Source: Neospora caninum Liverpool
Taxonomy: Eukaryota; Apicomplexa; Conoidasida; Eucoccidiorida; Sarcocystidae
Direction: 5' to 3'
Assembly: GCF_000208865.1 (NCBI RefSeq)
Contig: NC_018396.1
Coordinates: 5,388,514-5,452,513, forward strand
Length of the DNA: 64,000 nt
Shown here: positions 1 through 11,739 of the stretch, in pieces
Position numbering within the stretch: position 1 is the stretch's first letter
How the letters are laid out: each line of letters starts with the position of its first letter
Made by a program: the position numbers and the translations under genes
Notes under the pieces: model-generated
The model's database searches: none
What the model was told of the DNA's origin: nothing
Seen by the model: the letters and a program-made list of their open reading frames with translations, nothing else

Positions 1-787
1 GACAAGTCGATTGTCGCCATGAGACGCTCACATGTGCATTTCTGCTCGGACAGAAGGCCAGAATCAGACAAATTCGCAACGAGCGACAGCGCGTCGAATA
101 GGGAGAGGCGCCTTGCATGCCTGCAAAAAAGTGACACGATCTATAGTCCGATTCTCCCAGAGAAAAGTCTCTCTCCTACGCAAGTCCCGTTCTGTGGTTG
201 TGCCAAGAGCGAAACAGAACATTCCTTTCTTTTTCGCCCGTGGCGGCCCCCAAATCTCGATTTTTTGTGAGGCAGAAAATGCACTCCGGTCTGTGTACAC
301 ACCCTCCTCGTTTCCTTTTGCAGTTTTCCTCTTTTTAATTCCGGTTTTCGACGCCTTCACTTCGCATTGTCTTGTCGACCGGCACTCTCGCCTCGTTTTT
401 CTCATGTCTTTTTAGCCTTTTTGCTGCCATCTCCTTGCGTCTACGTCCCAGCCTTCTCTGCAGCCACTGGACCGCCGAGAGACAGAGCGCCACGGCATCG
501 TCTTCCACTCTCTCCGGGACCCTCAACGCGGCGACAGGTGCCAGTGAAAAACCCGGCCCTCACCCCTGTCTTTCTTCGCATCTTTTTCCCTCTCTTCTGT
601 CTCTCTTTTTTCAACTGATAGCCGAGAAGAATCCGTTCCTCGACTTCCCCCGGCCCCGCTGTCTCTCTCCTGTCTCACACCCGTCCCTTTGCGTGTGGAT
701 AGGCCCTCGGGGGTTTCTTCTTCTTGACTGTCGCGTTCCTACTCTTTTTGTGTACCACCTTCGTGTGTTTTTTCTGAAAAAGCAAGC
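1..787. other. upstream region of p24 gene
   Basis: No convincing gene is visible here. The stretch from about 300 to 780 is pyrimidine-rich on the plus strand (long T/C runs), as is common in coccidian promoters and 5' leaders. One TGCATGC word lies at 114-120; this word is known from promoter-motif studies in Toxoplasma. The several short open frames lack conserved sequence. It most likely holds the promoter and 5' UTR of the p24 gene that starts at 788. Confidence 0.5.
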
Positions 788-2546
788 ATGGCAACCGTCA
801 GGGGAGGGGAGCGGTGCTCTGCACTTGCGCCTTCGTGCTCGAGGTCCGGTGCGCTCGCCGCACAGACACCTGGGTCTTTCCGAAGGACTGCCGCTCTCCG
901 CTCTGCGTTTGTCCTTTTCCTCTCCGTTTTCTTCCAGTGCACAGAAGCTGTCCTCTTCGAGGTTCCCGGCAACAGCCGGGAGTGCTTCTTCGTCCCTGTC
1001 AACGCCCCGCGCACGAACATCAACGGGTACGTGGCCGCCGCACACGCCTGGTCCGTGCTCAGAGCACTAGCTTCAAGATGAGAGCGAAAAAAACGCACTC
1101 TTTGACTGGTGGACAGTCGTTTCTTCGTCGCCCTTCGCATGCACTTGGGGGTGTCTGCCTCTCCTGTCATCTGCGCTGTGCATCTTGTGCGTGTCTCGGT
1201 TTGCTCCAGTCGCTACGAATCTTTCCGTGGAAGCGAGAGGATCCGCGTCACCGTCGAAGGCCCCGTCGTGCCGCCGGACCCCGACCAGCCGAAACCGCAG
1301 ATGACAAGCCAAATGCTCTTCTCCTCCACCAAAGAAAGCTCTGCATTCAAAGTGCAAGTAAGACATCACACATTTGTAATGTTTTCATAGAGGTTTGCCT
1401 CTCTAGGAAGGGGAGCGAAACACAGTCTGCACATATATGCCCACAAAGTTAACACCCTTCTCTACTCAAGAGACAGATCTGCATGTTTCTAGGCGCCTGT
1501 TTGAATGCGCTGCGTCTCAGCGGGCTCTCTTTTATCGTCGCTGTGAACCTTCCGTCAGCGCTCAGACAGCGCATATGCACGAGGAAGGTGGAATCTCGTC
1601 AGAAGGAAACTCTTCACGCGAAATTTGAATGCATTTGTGGATGAGCCCAGTTTTGGGCCGTCCGTCGCGTTCTCGCCTCTTTCTGGTGATGTGAGAGAGT
1701 CCCGACACTTGAGTGTCTCGAGGTGTCCCGCTCTTCGTTGTCGTTCATCTGCGCTTGGCGCTGCGGTGTTCTGGTCTCAGCTTCCAGCTTCGGGATTCTT
1801 CAAAATATGCGTGGGAAACACCCTCTCGTATGCACAGACCGTCACTCTGAACTTCCACGTCGCTCCTTCGTCCGTGGATGAAGGGTCCGCGGAGCCGGGG
1901 AGCTCGAAGCGCCCGCCCGATGTGAACCAACTGGTCATGAGCAGCCACACAGAGGAGCTGAAGAATCTGTCCGACAAAGTCCTCGAAATGGTAAGCGTTT
2001 TCACCCTCTCGAGACGGCGGAGAAGACTCCGGAAAGCACGGGGGCAATCCTGTCGCGTTTCGGATGCGAATCGCAGAGATACTCTCGGTGGGGTGTATAG
2101 GGAGGTGACGGAAACGCCCCGAAGCTCCAGGAGACGATAGAGCGGAAAAGACGCGCACGTCTGCAACGGCCTGTCGAGCGTGTGTGGAGTGTGGACCTGC
2201 CCCACGCGGGAGGTTTTCTCTTTCCCCTTCCGGTGTGGAGTCTGTGTGATCGGCCTCAAGGGAAGAGGGGTGGTTATTTGTGAGGACGGGGTTCTCCCGT
2301 GGGGCGGGGTCTTGGACACGCGAACTGAATGCGCAGGCCTGTGGACGCTGTCGTTTTCAGGCAAACGGCCTCTTTGAGCAGCAGTCGAACTCTCTCGCGC
2401 GCATGGCAGTCCACGAGCAGTTGGGGACCTCGACGCGAAACCGCGCCAGTCTGTGGAAGGTCATTCAAATGTGCTCGCAGATCGTCCTTTCTCTCGTTCA
2501 CATCTACGCTGTCCGGTCTCACTTTGAAGTGAAGACCATCGTGTGA
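788..2546 (+). CDS. p24 (emp24/gp25L) family cargo receptor
   Basis: Four exons: 788-1026, 1210-1357, 1781-1990 and 2361-2546, giving about 260 residues; all introns are GT-AG and phases agree (2, 0, 0). p24 proteins are type I membrane proteins that cycle between ER and Golgi in COPII/COPI vesicles and sort cargo, including GPI-anchored proteins. Residues about 33-54 form a hydrophobic signal sequence (FVLFLSVFF). The lumenal GOLD domain follows at about 55-175, with its two characteristic cysteines (in RECFF and in FKICVGN). Residues about 180-228 are a helical coiled-coil-like stalk, about 230-251 a single membrane helix, and the short cytosolic tail ends HFEVKTIV, close to the aromatic plus FEVK-type COP-binding tails of the family. 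Length is slightly above the usual 200-230 because about 30 residues precede the signal sequence; a shorter start cannot be excluded. The ATG at 788 has a purine at -3 and G at +4. The p24 subfamily (alpha to delta) is not decided. Confidence 0.92.
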
Positions 2547-5500
2547 CAGTTTTAGCGCCAAGCCGTCGGGGGGTGTCCGTATACCTCGCCTGAAGGTCCA
2601 TCGATCTTTGCGTTGCTGCCCGACATTAGGTTTCTCGAAGGGCCGAACGTTCCCGGGAAAAACCGGAAAGAAGACAACCCTGTGGTTGCGCCGAGACTGC
2701 GAGCCAAGGTGTGTACGTACACCGCAGTCGTGTCCGCCTCTTCCGCGGCGCTGGAGAGGAGAGAAGTCGGCGAACGAGATGAAGCAGGGAAGCGAGAGGG
2801 CCGGAACAGGGACGCGGGAGACGGAAGCACAGGGAGAACGGCGCGCAGAGAAAAAAGAGACGAAGCTGGCACCGGAAAGAACTGCTTCTCTCTTTTAGGG
2901 ATGACCTTCACGGAAGGAGAGAAGAAATGTGTGCACCTGTCATTTTCCGCTTCTGTGAGAGATCGCTTTGCTCCCACGCGGTATAGTGAAGCCTCCATAG
3001 AGTGGTTTCTCTATTGGAGGAAAGACCACTGAAACGAGTTCCGCATTCCAAAAGAAACTGTGGACACACGCGGAGAGACGCGAACGGGCCGGATGGTGCT
3101 CTCACGAGGACTGTGTCCTCTCTCAGCCGCTGTGTCTTTGTCGCTGTTTTATTTGCCTGCATCCACGCTCTCTCGCTGACGCCACGCCAGCCCCTTTCGT
3201 CTCCATCGTTGCTGAGCGCCACTCCTCGTCACAGACACGATTCGCACTCCTCGATACTTGCAAGTTTCGCAGGTGCATGCATGCCCATTTAAGTCAGAGA
3301 TAGGGCCCGTTTGCATGCGCGCATAGCCGCACATATCCACCTCTATACGCGTAGGCAGACGTCGGGAAGTTTCTGTGTCGTCGAGAGTCCCGCTGGCCCG
3401 CGCGTCGGCGAAAAACAACCGCAGAGGAGGGTAGAGCAACGAAGGTTGTTTCAGTCCTGGGGGACTGAATTCGATCGGATTCTTAGGGCAGTTGTGTGCT
3501 GCCTGCATGCAGCATGCGTAATCGCGACAGTGGGCCAGAAACGGTACAACGTGCCTGCAGAAAAAGATTCATAATAATGAGGCTGTTGCACGTTTTCCCT
3601 GAAATCCCTTTCCATGCAAGAAAAGCCGTTATAGCTAGCGAATGCACAAGGCACAACGTAGTGATGTCCGGTAAGGACACCACGGCTGCTCGTGGGCCTC
3701 CTGTATCGTCTGGCTTTTCGACGAGTGCGCCACAGCGGGAAGCGAAGGTAGCCAATTGCAGCTGTCTTTTCACAGAGGTGAAAGAAGCTTTACTGCAATC
3801 TCTGGGGCCTTCCGCGTCGCTCGTGCAAGATTAAAGCTTCTTTACGCCTGATGTGTACAGACCCTCGGGGCTTTTTACCAACCCCTCACGGTCCCTGTTT
3901 TTAAATGGTAAATCGGGCAATGCGTACAGTCACATGCTGACTGATTTTTATGTCATGTGGGGGACAGAATTCCTGTGTTTTCCCTGTAACTGAGAGCCGC
4001 GTCTACGCAGTTGTGGCGACCGGCTACTTGCGAAAAAAAGGAGGTTCCTGCTTTGCCGATGTAGTTCGTTTGTTGAGTGCCTGCTGGAGCTCACGGAGAG
4101 GCGCAGTTCTACCAAGAAGCATGACTACGAACGAGTACAGTAGCCGATTGATGTGTTGCGCAGTGTTTCCTTCCCTCACTGAGTTTTGTTTCCTTTGTGG
4201 CAGACGAAGGCCCAAACTGGGATTTCATGCGGCTGTACCAACCCCCCATATCAGCCAGTTTCCAAGTCTCGTTGCTCGTCGTTCCACTGCGTCTCTTATC
4301 CAGCTGACTCTACGGTATCGGGTGATAGAGATCGTCTTGAAAGAACGAAAAACTCTACCTTTTGCCTATATATCTGGCCTGGTCTGCCCGCCTGGTGCAG
4401 ACTGCGCCGTTTGCAGAAGGAAGAAAGGTAAGCTGAGGGGTGCTTTACAGGATAAAGCTGAGTTCAGTGGGAAGCTGTCCAGTACTTGTTCAGAGCGTCT
4501 TCGTGTGAGACCGTTGAACTTTCTGACGAAAGATGGGGCAAGAGATGACCCCCCCCCCCCTGCTAGGAACACACAGGAGGCGACGCAGCGCGTCTGCCAG
4601 TCTCGGGGCGGCATTCAGTCGAGTCTCCTCTCTATCAGGCTGCAGGCTGCAGGAGACGGGAACACAGACGGGCGTCCAAAGGCCCGTGACTGTGTCGAAG
4701 ACAGGGACAGGCACGTAGACCGTCCCTGGGGTGTCTCCTTACCAACTGCAAGTGAGGACGAACTGGAAAATCCAACGAGGGTCTACCAAGATTTGGTGAA
4801 GTCATCTGCGTGGCAAAAAGCAGGAATCGTACGTCAAGTCTAGGATAGCGTGGGAAAGGAAAGAAGAACTGATATCTCTTGACACGAATGCGAAATTTTG
4901 CAGGGTAGGACGACACCCAAGAAACAGGAAAGCCAGAGACCACATCCTGGCAACACGCGCGAGGCGCCCGCCTCCCGCGCCTACTCCGCGAAGATTGCTA
5001 AGTGATCGTGGAGTTCTCCCTTAAAACGCGTGGCGTAGGCGGTCTCCTTCTCGACGGCTTTCAAACACTAACGAGTCGTTCCTAGGCAACTCGTCTGTCC
5101 AGCAACTTGACGGCTTTCTCACTTTTGGACACGCGACCGTGTGCTTGTCTTCGTGCATGCAGCACCTGCGCTGGGAAGAGTTGGACCATCTTGTGCTTGG
5201 CCAAGACGTAACCTGGAGAGACCGCTGCCGCGTCTTCTCCCAAATCATCTTATTTTTGAGGCAAAAGCCGTCAAGACGACGCTTGCTTGATTGGTCTTTG
5301 TCCACGAAGGAATCCGCTTCTCCCTCTTTTTTCCTCTCTTACCACAAAGAGTCTTTGCCCGTGCGATCTCGCGGTGCTCAGTGAACGCTGTTGTGGCTGT
5401 CATCGATGCGCTTTTCGTTCTTTTCCCGCGGAAAACGCCTGAGCAACGCTTCTCTAGGTTCCTATCGCCGTGGCATCGTGTCTTCTTCTCTTTCATCTCA

Positions 5501-6214
5501 CCCAAAGGAGGGAGCGGCGGCCCCCTGCTTCTTTTTCGACGCAAGCGGCGTGCCGCGAAACCGGCTGTACCCCACGTGAAACACGCGGTTTCTGGATTTT
5601 TTGCGCGTTTCCCTCGTCTGCGAAACTCCACTCTCTCCAGCTGTACATACACTGTCATACTTTACAGGTTAGAAGGGCCTCGTACCCATTCTTGTCTCCA
5701 GCTTCAGAACTGGGTGTTGTCGCCGCAACGCGCATCCGACAGCTCGGTACCCTCTTTCCGTCTGCCTTTCCGGCTGTTCGCTCTTCGTCGACAGAACTCG
5801 TTCTGGTTCGCAGGCACCCCGGTTCTCCCGGCTTCTGCCCGCGTGCTTTCGTCAGACCAGGAACATACCTGCCGTTTCTCTCCAGTTCCGCTGTTGCTTC
5901 CCGGGGGTTCCCCCGTCTCGGTTCCACGATCCGCGTCGCGGCCCGAATCTCGCAAGAGAGACATCGCCATCTTCTCGTGTTGGTGATTTCTCTTCGACTC
6001 CTCCAGGAACCCCGAACCTTCGTTCCTGGGTGCTCTCACTCAGTGCGATTGCGAGCGGAAACTGTCATGTTTTGAAGCGCTCGTCTGTTGGGACACACCG
6101 CGGGGGCGGGGGCGAGAAGGCGCCTCGTCCTCTTCAGTTCGCTTCTTGGGAGGCACAGTCCCGTCATCGCTCGTCGACTGGAAGCGTCGACTCTCTTTCC
6201 GGAGACTTCAGACC
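2547..6214. other. intergenic region between p24 and CCDC124 genes
   Basis: Probably the p24 3' UTR followed by the promoter and leader of the CCDC124 gene. TGCATGC words occur at 3274-3280 overlapping 3278-3284, 3312-3318, 3504-3510 and 5154-5160, a local cluster that fits a promoter region. A C homopolymer lies at about 4548-4561. Open frames of 297 codons (3950-4843) and 231 codons (5291-5986) exist but show no conserved motif, no clear splice structure and atypical composition, so they are not called as genes. Confidence 0.45.
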
Positions 6215-9005
6215 ATGGCGCCTTCCACGAACCAGCGATCCATAGAAGCCCGCGAGCGGAAGGCTGCTGCGGCAGCTGAAGCCGCCCGCATCAAACTCGA
6301 GGAGGCGGAGAGAAAAAAGTGGGAAGACAATGACAAGAGCTTGGCGAGAAAGGCTGAAAGAAAGGTGGGTTCCCTGAGGAGTGAGAGACTGGAAACACCG
6401 CTTTCCTAACATGCTGCAAACTGGGACTGTCTGCAACAGACCGCCTTCCAACCCCAACGCGTCATCACTAGATGTCGAATTCGGGGCATTTGGCCGCCCT
6501 TTACAAAGCGGTCTCTTCGTGCCTTCGCCCAGGCTCAGGGGCATCCAAGTGATACAGAGGTTTACATGCATTGATGTGCAGGAGCGCTCGCACCCCGTTT
6601 CGATACACTGTTCTCAGGGTCACTGGACAAACCAGAATGTTCCCCCCTCGTGCAGACCACCGACTTGTGTGTTGGGATTCATACACATGTATGTGTCGAT
6701 TGAGTTACGCCCAGATCTGCACTCACATGTATACATGTGCATGTATATCTATATCTATCTATATATAGATATAGATAGATATAGATATATCTGGCTATGC
6801 GGGGATCGGTAGAGGCAGAGAGAAGAGGAGTGCGCTGTGTGTTGCCGGAGTGGAACGGAGGTTTCGGGTCAGAAGTGTCGAGAGAGAAGTTTTTGCACTT
6901 TGGTTTTTTTCTCGTTTTTTTTGTCGTGGCAGGCGACAGCTCAACAGAAAGCTGAGGAGCGTTTACAGCACAGAGCGGAGCTGCGCCGCCTTGCTGCTGA
7001 GGAAGATGCTGCGGCCGCGCGGAACACACAGAAGAAGGTGAGGAAGAGCAGCGTTTTCTTGTCTCCCACTTCGATGCCGGCTCGCCACTTTTGCCTTTTC
7101 TCCGCCGGGTGTCTCCTTTGGGTCTCTCTGTGGTCTTTTGCGCCGGTCGCCGCGGATTCCCTCCTTTTCTCTCTGCTGTTTCCCGCGCTTCTTTGCTCTC
7201 CACGTCTTCCTCGTCGGTTCCGTTCCTTCTCTGTGCAGGCGCCTCCGCCCAAGTTGACTCGCGCCCAGATTCAGCAGCGGGCCCTGCTAGCGGCGGCTCA
7301 GAAGAAGAAAGCGGAAGAGGTGAGAGACAGAGAGCGAGCCGCACGGTGTGTTGCCCGCCTCGCAACGTTTCACGCAGTGCTGTTCGAAGAAAGGTGGGGC
7401 AAAGAACAGACACAGAGACACGGAGAGAGAGAGAGGAAAGGACGCAGAGAAGGCGGGAAGCCGCCTGCGCAGAGAGAGCGTGGCGTGGGAGCGCTCGGAG
7501 TGGCGGAACTGAGCACGGGAGAAGAGGGGCGTCACGGGAGTCTGCTGAGCTGCGTCTTCCTGCAGGAGGAGGCGAAAGGATCCCCAGCAGAAATGGAACT
7601 GCAACCCAACATCAATCACATTATTCGACAGCAGACTCTCCAGGCACGCGAGGCGGGTATCGAGTTCATGACCGGTAAGTGAAGAAGCAAAACTGCAGCG
7701 TTGCATTGCTATACGTCCACGTGCACGCCAACCGCCAGAATGCGTGTATCCCGCGTACACACGCGCACATTTCTCGAGAGATCCCTGGAGAGAGAGAGCA
7801 TGTGGCAGAGGGAGAGATGTCGAAAGAGAGTGTGCTCGCGAGCGAGCTTCGCCGGTTAAAATCTGCTGGCCACGTTTCGGAGACGCACGCGCCACTTCAT
7901 TTCTGTTCTCTGCTGAGCCTTGGCCCCNNNNNNNNNNNNNNNNNNNNNNNNNNNNNNNNNNNNNNNNNNNNNNNNNNNNNNNNNNNNNNNNNNNNNNNNN
8001 NNNNNNNNNNNNNNNNNNNNNNNNNNNCCCCCCCCCCCCCAGTCGCTATCCGACCTGTTCCAAGAATTTTCTTTCTGTTTTCTTACAACGCGCTGCAGCG
8101 ACTTCGATCGACGAGGCGCTGGCCGCGATGTCGCTGAGTGAAGGGGCGGATCGGCATCCGGAGAGGAGAATGAAGGCGGTAGGCCGAGTGAAGGGAAGCC
8201 CGACAGGGCGGAAGGGTGGATACTCTGCTGCCTGTTGTTAAGGCCCATATGAAGCGCAATCGCAGGAGCTACGAAAGCGCGTCGTATCCAAGGTGTAATC
8301 TGAGTCGTTTTGTGTAGCACGGCGAACTAAAGGTGCCTGTTGTCTGTTGCCTACGGGACTCCCCCGAGAGGCCAAAATATGTACGAACTCTTCGCAGCGC
8401 AGGTGCACGTCTTCGCATTTTTGTATCTTCACTTTATTTACATCTACACAGAGACGGCCCTGACGTGTGGCTGGCGCACGCGCAGGCATTTGGGAATTCG
8501 CTGTGGCGGGGCGGGTCCGTCAAACACGTCAGCCGAGTGTTTGCCTCTTTCCGTGTCAGGCCTACAAGGCCTACGAGGAAACGTGGTTACCGCGACTGAA
8601 GGCCGAGAATCCGTCTCTGAAGCGGTCTCAACTGATAGAGATGCTTTCCAAACAGGTGAGTCCGATTGTTTACACTGCCATAGGTGTGTAGATCTGACCC
8701 CATTGGTTGCGGTGCGTCTGGCCGACAGGCTGTCCTCAGGCATATCACTTTCGAGGGAGAAGTGTCTTGGCTGCTTCAGCACGGATCGTGTCATCTTTCC
8801 CAGTGACAAGGGGGCGACGCAGTTTGATCGCTTCCATGTGTCCCCGCGAGAGTTTCAAAGCGCCAGAGAGAGAAGAAGGATTTCACAGGTGTGATGCGTT
8901 TTTCTGGTGCTTTGCGTGCGTTTGCAGTGGAGGAAGGCACCAGAGAATCCAATGAACCAAGCCGCTTTGGCAGCAGCCTCGTCGCCGTCATCTGTGACGC
9001 CTTGA
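6215..9005 (+). CDS. CCDC124: CCDC124/Lso2-type ribosome-associated protein
   Basis: Seven exons: 6215-6364, 6933-7037, 7239-7319, 7566-7674, 8099-8178, 8560-8655 and 8928-9005, giving about 232 residues (human CCDC124 is 223). All introns are GT-AG and phases fit. CCDC124 and its yeast counterpart Lso2 bind the 60S/40S interface of idle ribosomes and help recovery from dormancy. Residues 1-112 are an Arg/Lys/Glu/Ala-rich coiled coil (WEDNDKSLARKAERK resembles the family's WKDDDKHVMRKEQRK). Residues about 120-147 carry the family's NxNHxxR-like segment (NINHIIRQQ), followed by SIDEALAAMS and the hallmark DRHPERRMKA. The C terminus has WLPRLKAENPSLKRSQL and then WRKAPENPMNQA, the most conserved block of the family. 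The start at 6215 gives MAPSTNQRS and has G at +4. Intron 4 contains the 100-N assembly gap; both flanking exons are intact, so the protein model is not affected. Confidence 0.93.
6743..6792. repeat. TA/TAGA microsatellite in CCDC124 intron 1
   Basis: Interrupted TATC/TATA/TAGA tract of about 50 bases, lying in the first intron. It is near-palindromic (ATCTATATATAGAT-like core) and so could form a weak hairpin, but nothing indicates a function. Confidence 0.8.
7928..8027. other. assembly gap (100 N)
   Basis: Exactly 100 N, the conventional size for a gap of unknown length, directly followed by 13 C residues (8028-8040). It lies inside intron 4 of the CCDC124 gene. Confidence 0.99.
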
Positions 9006-11027
9006 TGCTTCCAAGGCTTTCGTTGTTTTCCTCGTTCTCGCAATTGCTTCACTTCTGCCCCCCTCTGTCTTGTCTAATTTCCTCCTCGTTTTCTCTCGCG
9101 CCTTCACTCCTGCCTGGTCGTCCCCTCACCCTCTGACATCTTCCTCGGGAGCGTGGTCGTCTTCTGCTCTCCCCCATTTCGTTTCGTCACTTCGCTGTTC
9201 TGCCGGGGAAACCGAAAGTTCTCGAGGGAGTGGACGGTCGTTTCCTTACCTTCACCCGAGATGCATGTGAACTCCGCGCGCCGCGTGATGCCTAAGACTG
9301 GAAAGAAACATTCAAAGCCTGTCGCGATGTCTTACTTATCCGATGAACGGACAGGGCGAGAGACGCAGGGCGTTACCTTGTTTGTCGCTGTTCTTCGCCA
9401 AGTCCTCGCTGACCCGCTGGCCGCTGGTTTCGAATCCGTTTGCCACAAAGGCCTTGAACGAGTCGGAAAACGCGAGTGTGGGGGCTATCCTGAGGAAACA
9501 CCGACGCAGCTACACGCCTGTCGCTACACGCACCTAAAAGATTTCCGTGATTAAACGAGCAAGGGGATAGCCCCGACAGCGGTAGGGCTGAGAGGCACTC
9601 CGGATCAGCACCGGGATTCTGACCCGGTACGCGTTTCTTTACTCCGCGGCGAGAGAAGGGAAGGAGATGTCGTGGCAAGGCCTCATTGCCATCACGTCGT
9701 TTTCTCGGCTGGCCGGGGGGCTGCTGGAGAAGGGAGCATTCAGGCACCTTGCCACTCTCGAGGACTCTGCGTGAGCATTACACGTTCGTAAAATGTGCTA
9801 ACAACGGTTTAAAGATAGTCTTGCCTAGGAAGACGGAGAGGAACTTCTTCGAAGCTGACGGTGTGGACTGTTCTGTTCGTCGTGGAAACGCGGAGACGGC
9901 TTTCAATCCCAATACTAGCCGTTTCAGGCGACACACACACGGAAACGCGTAGCACACAAAGTCCGAACTCAAATGCCACGTTGGCCGACGGGTTACTTTG
10001 GTTTTGCCGTTTGCTTCAGTCTGGCCATGCGAACTTTCGGCGAAACCCAGAAAACCAACACACTCCCCGAACCCCCGGCGGTTGGATCCCTGGTGCATCA
10101 GTGCACGGGTGCGTTTCTGATGAGCAGTCGAGGCCTGGCTGCGAGACTTCGTCTTCCCTTTCTTTTTGAGGGCAGACTCGCGGTGAGACAGGCAGAGAGG
10201 CGTTCCCGCAAAGGATCGTGGCGCAGCGACACCCGGCGACATGCGTCAGGATGTCGCCGATCCAACCTCGAGATTAGTTTTTCACGTGAATCAGAAAACG
10301 CGACTCTGCGGTGAGGGTAGGTTTCAAGGGGGAGTTTCGGTTCGCAACAAACGCTCGACAAAACTCGTCTCTCCGCAGCATCAACTGTTTGAGCGCGGCC
10401 ACGTCAGTCGCTGGCAGATGCTGAGTTGGTTTCTATGCTTTGTACCAATCTATATTGGGGGTTCGGAAGTCGTTTTCCCCCTCTTCTGAACCTAGCTTGA
10501 CGAGCGACGGAGTTGTTTAGAAAAAACTGCTACCTGGAAAAGTGGGCGTCGCGACAGAGGCGCGTTGCGAGGGGACCGTTGCACGTTGCGCCGTCTGACG
10601 GCTACCCCCAGCTCTACGCTTCAGGATGGGGAATTCGAGAGATCCCACTCGTGTGCAGTGCTCACTTTGACCTTACGGGCCCATTCATCTTGGGTGCATT
10701 TCACCGTTTCGTCGTTTTAAGCCAACATCTCTGGAAGCCTTCACGGATCGCAGGCGGCGGCATCAGGCAAGCTGCTGCCAGCGAAAGCGAGTGGAGTTAC
10801 CAATCTTTGTCCTCTAAGGCATCTTCTGTCTGTCGGAGAGCCGTTCCACGTCGACTTGTGGAGAGAATCCCTCTCTTCTAGGTCGATTTTTTTTCTACGG
10901 CTTCTCCACCTGCTGTTCGGGGAGTAGAATGGCGGAGCAGGATATCCTTGAAGACTGAAACGAAGACCCATTCGTCAAAACATCGAATGAACCCTTCGAA
11001 AAACGCATGGTCACCGCTGTGCCAAGT

Positions 11028-11030
<3 letters not shown>

Positions 11031-11060
<30 letters not shown>
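11031..11060. repeat. (CA)15 microsatellite
   Basis: Thirty bases of uninterrupted CA dinucleotide in intergenic DNA between the CCDC124 and TBC-TLDc genes. Confidence 0.95.
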
Positions 11061-11062
<2 letters not shown>

Positions 11063-11640
11063 GGTTCTGACCCTTGCAGGCCGTTTGCCGCGGGTACGCG
11101 GGAGACAGGGGGGTATGCGCCAGTGGACGCGACTGGGAGACCGAGTTTTTTCGCGTTTTTCTCCCTCTGTGGGCGGGACTGGGCTGTTTCTGTCTCGAGA
11201 GCTCGACTGTTACGGGTCGTGGTCACTAAACCGCCAGGTCATCCTCGAAGACACACGCCAGGAGAGAAATGCGACGGCACCTTTTCTCTATACTGGAGAG
11301 AAAATCTCTCGATGAGCACATGCACGTGTGATGTGAGTGCTCGCGTGGCCTCAAGCTATTTTAGAGCAGTGTCTCGTGATTGCGGTTGTTTTGAGAGGCC
11401 CAGCGTGCGAAGCGTGGGCTGACTCAAGGCGGCAACTGGGCATCCTCCATTCCCCTGCGCATGGCGGGCTTTCGCCTTGCGTGCCAAGCAGGGAAAGCTT
11501 GCCTGTCCGTAGACACCTCTTTCGTTCTCACGATTTATCTGTAGCTCCTCCTCCCACGGGACACACACGGAATCGAAGAGCTTGGCCTCTGATCCGCTTT
11601 TCGACGCCTCTCACGTTTTTGCAAACGCCGCGTGCGGGGC

Positions 11641-11672
11641 CGCGTTCTCGCAGGGAGTGCTGCGAGAACGCG
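11641..11672. repeat. perfect inverted repeat, 13-bp stem
   Basis: The arm CGCGTTCTCGCAG (11641-11653) is repeated as its exact reverse complement at 11660-11672, with a 6-base loop. GC-rich and with no mismatch. It lies 32 bases before a second, longer perfect hairpin. Function unknown. Confidence 0.9.
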
Positions 11673-11704
11673 CGAGTCCGAACTTTCATTCCGCTTTTAG
11701 CGTT

Positions 11705-11739
11705 CGGCGTCCACCGCTGCCGGCCAGCGGTGGACGCCG
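11705..11739. repeat. perfect inverted repeat, 15-bp stem
   Basis: The arm CGGCGTCCACCGCTG (11705-11719) is matched exactly by its reverse complement at 11725-11739, with a 5-base loop CCGGC. As RNA this would be a very stable hairpin. It is not followed by a T run that would suggest an RNA polymerase III terminator. Confidence 0.92.

Noticed and set aside
3950..4843. 297-codon plus-strand frame starting with ATG
   Set aside because: No recognisable domain, no signal or membrane segment, no splice links, and it crosses a C homopolymer; treated as a chance frame between the p24 and CCDC124 genes.
5291..5986. 231-codon plus-strand frame upstream of CCDC124
   Set aside because: Phe/Arg/Ser/Pro-rich translation typical of pyrimidine-rich leader DNA; ends before the CCDC124 start with no in-frame splice connection.
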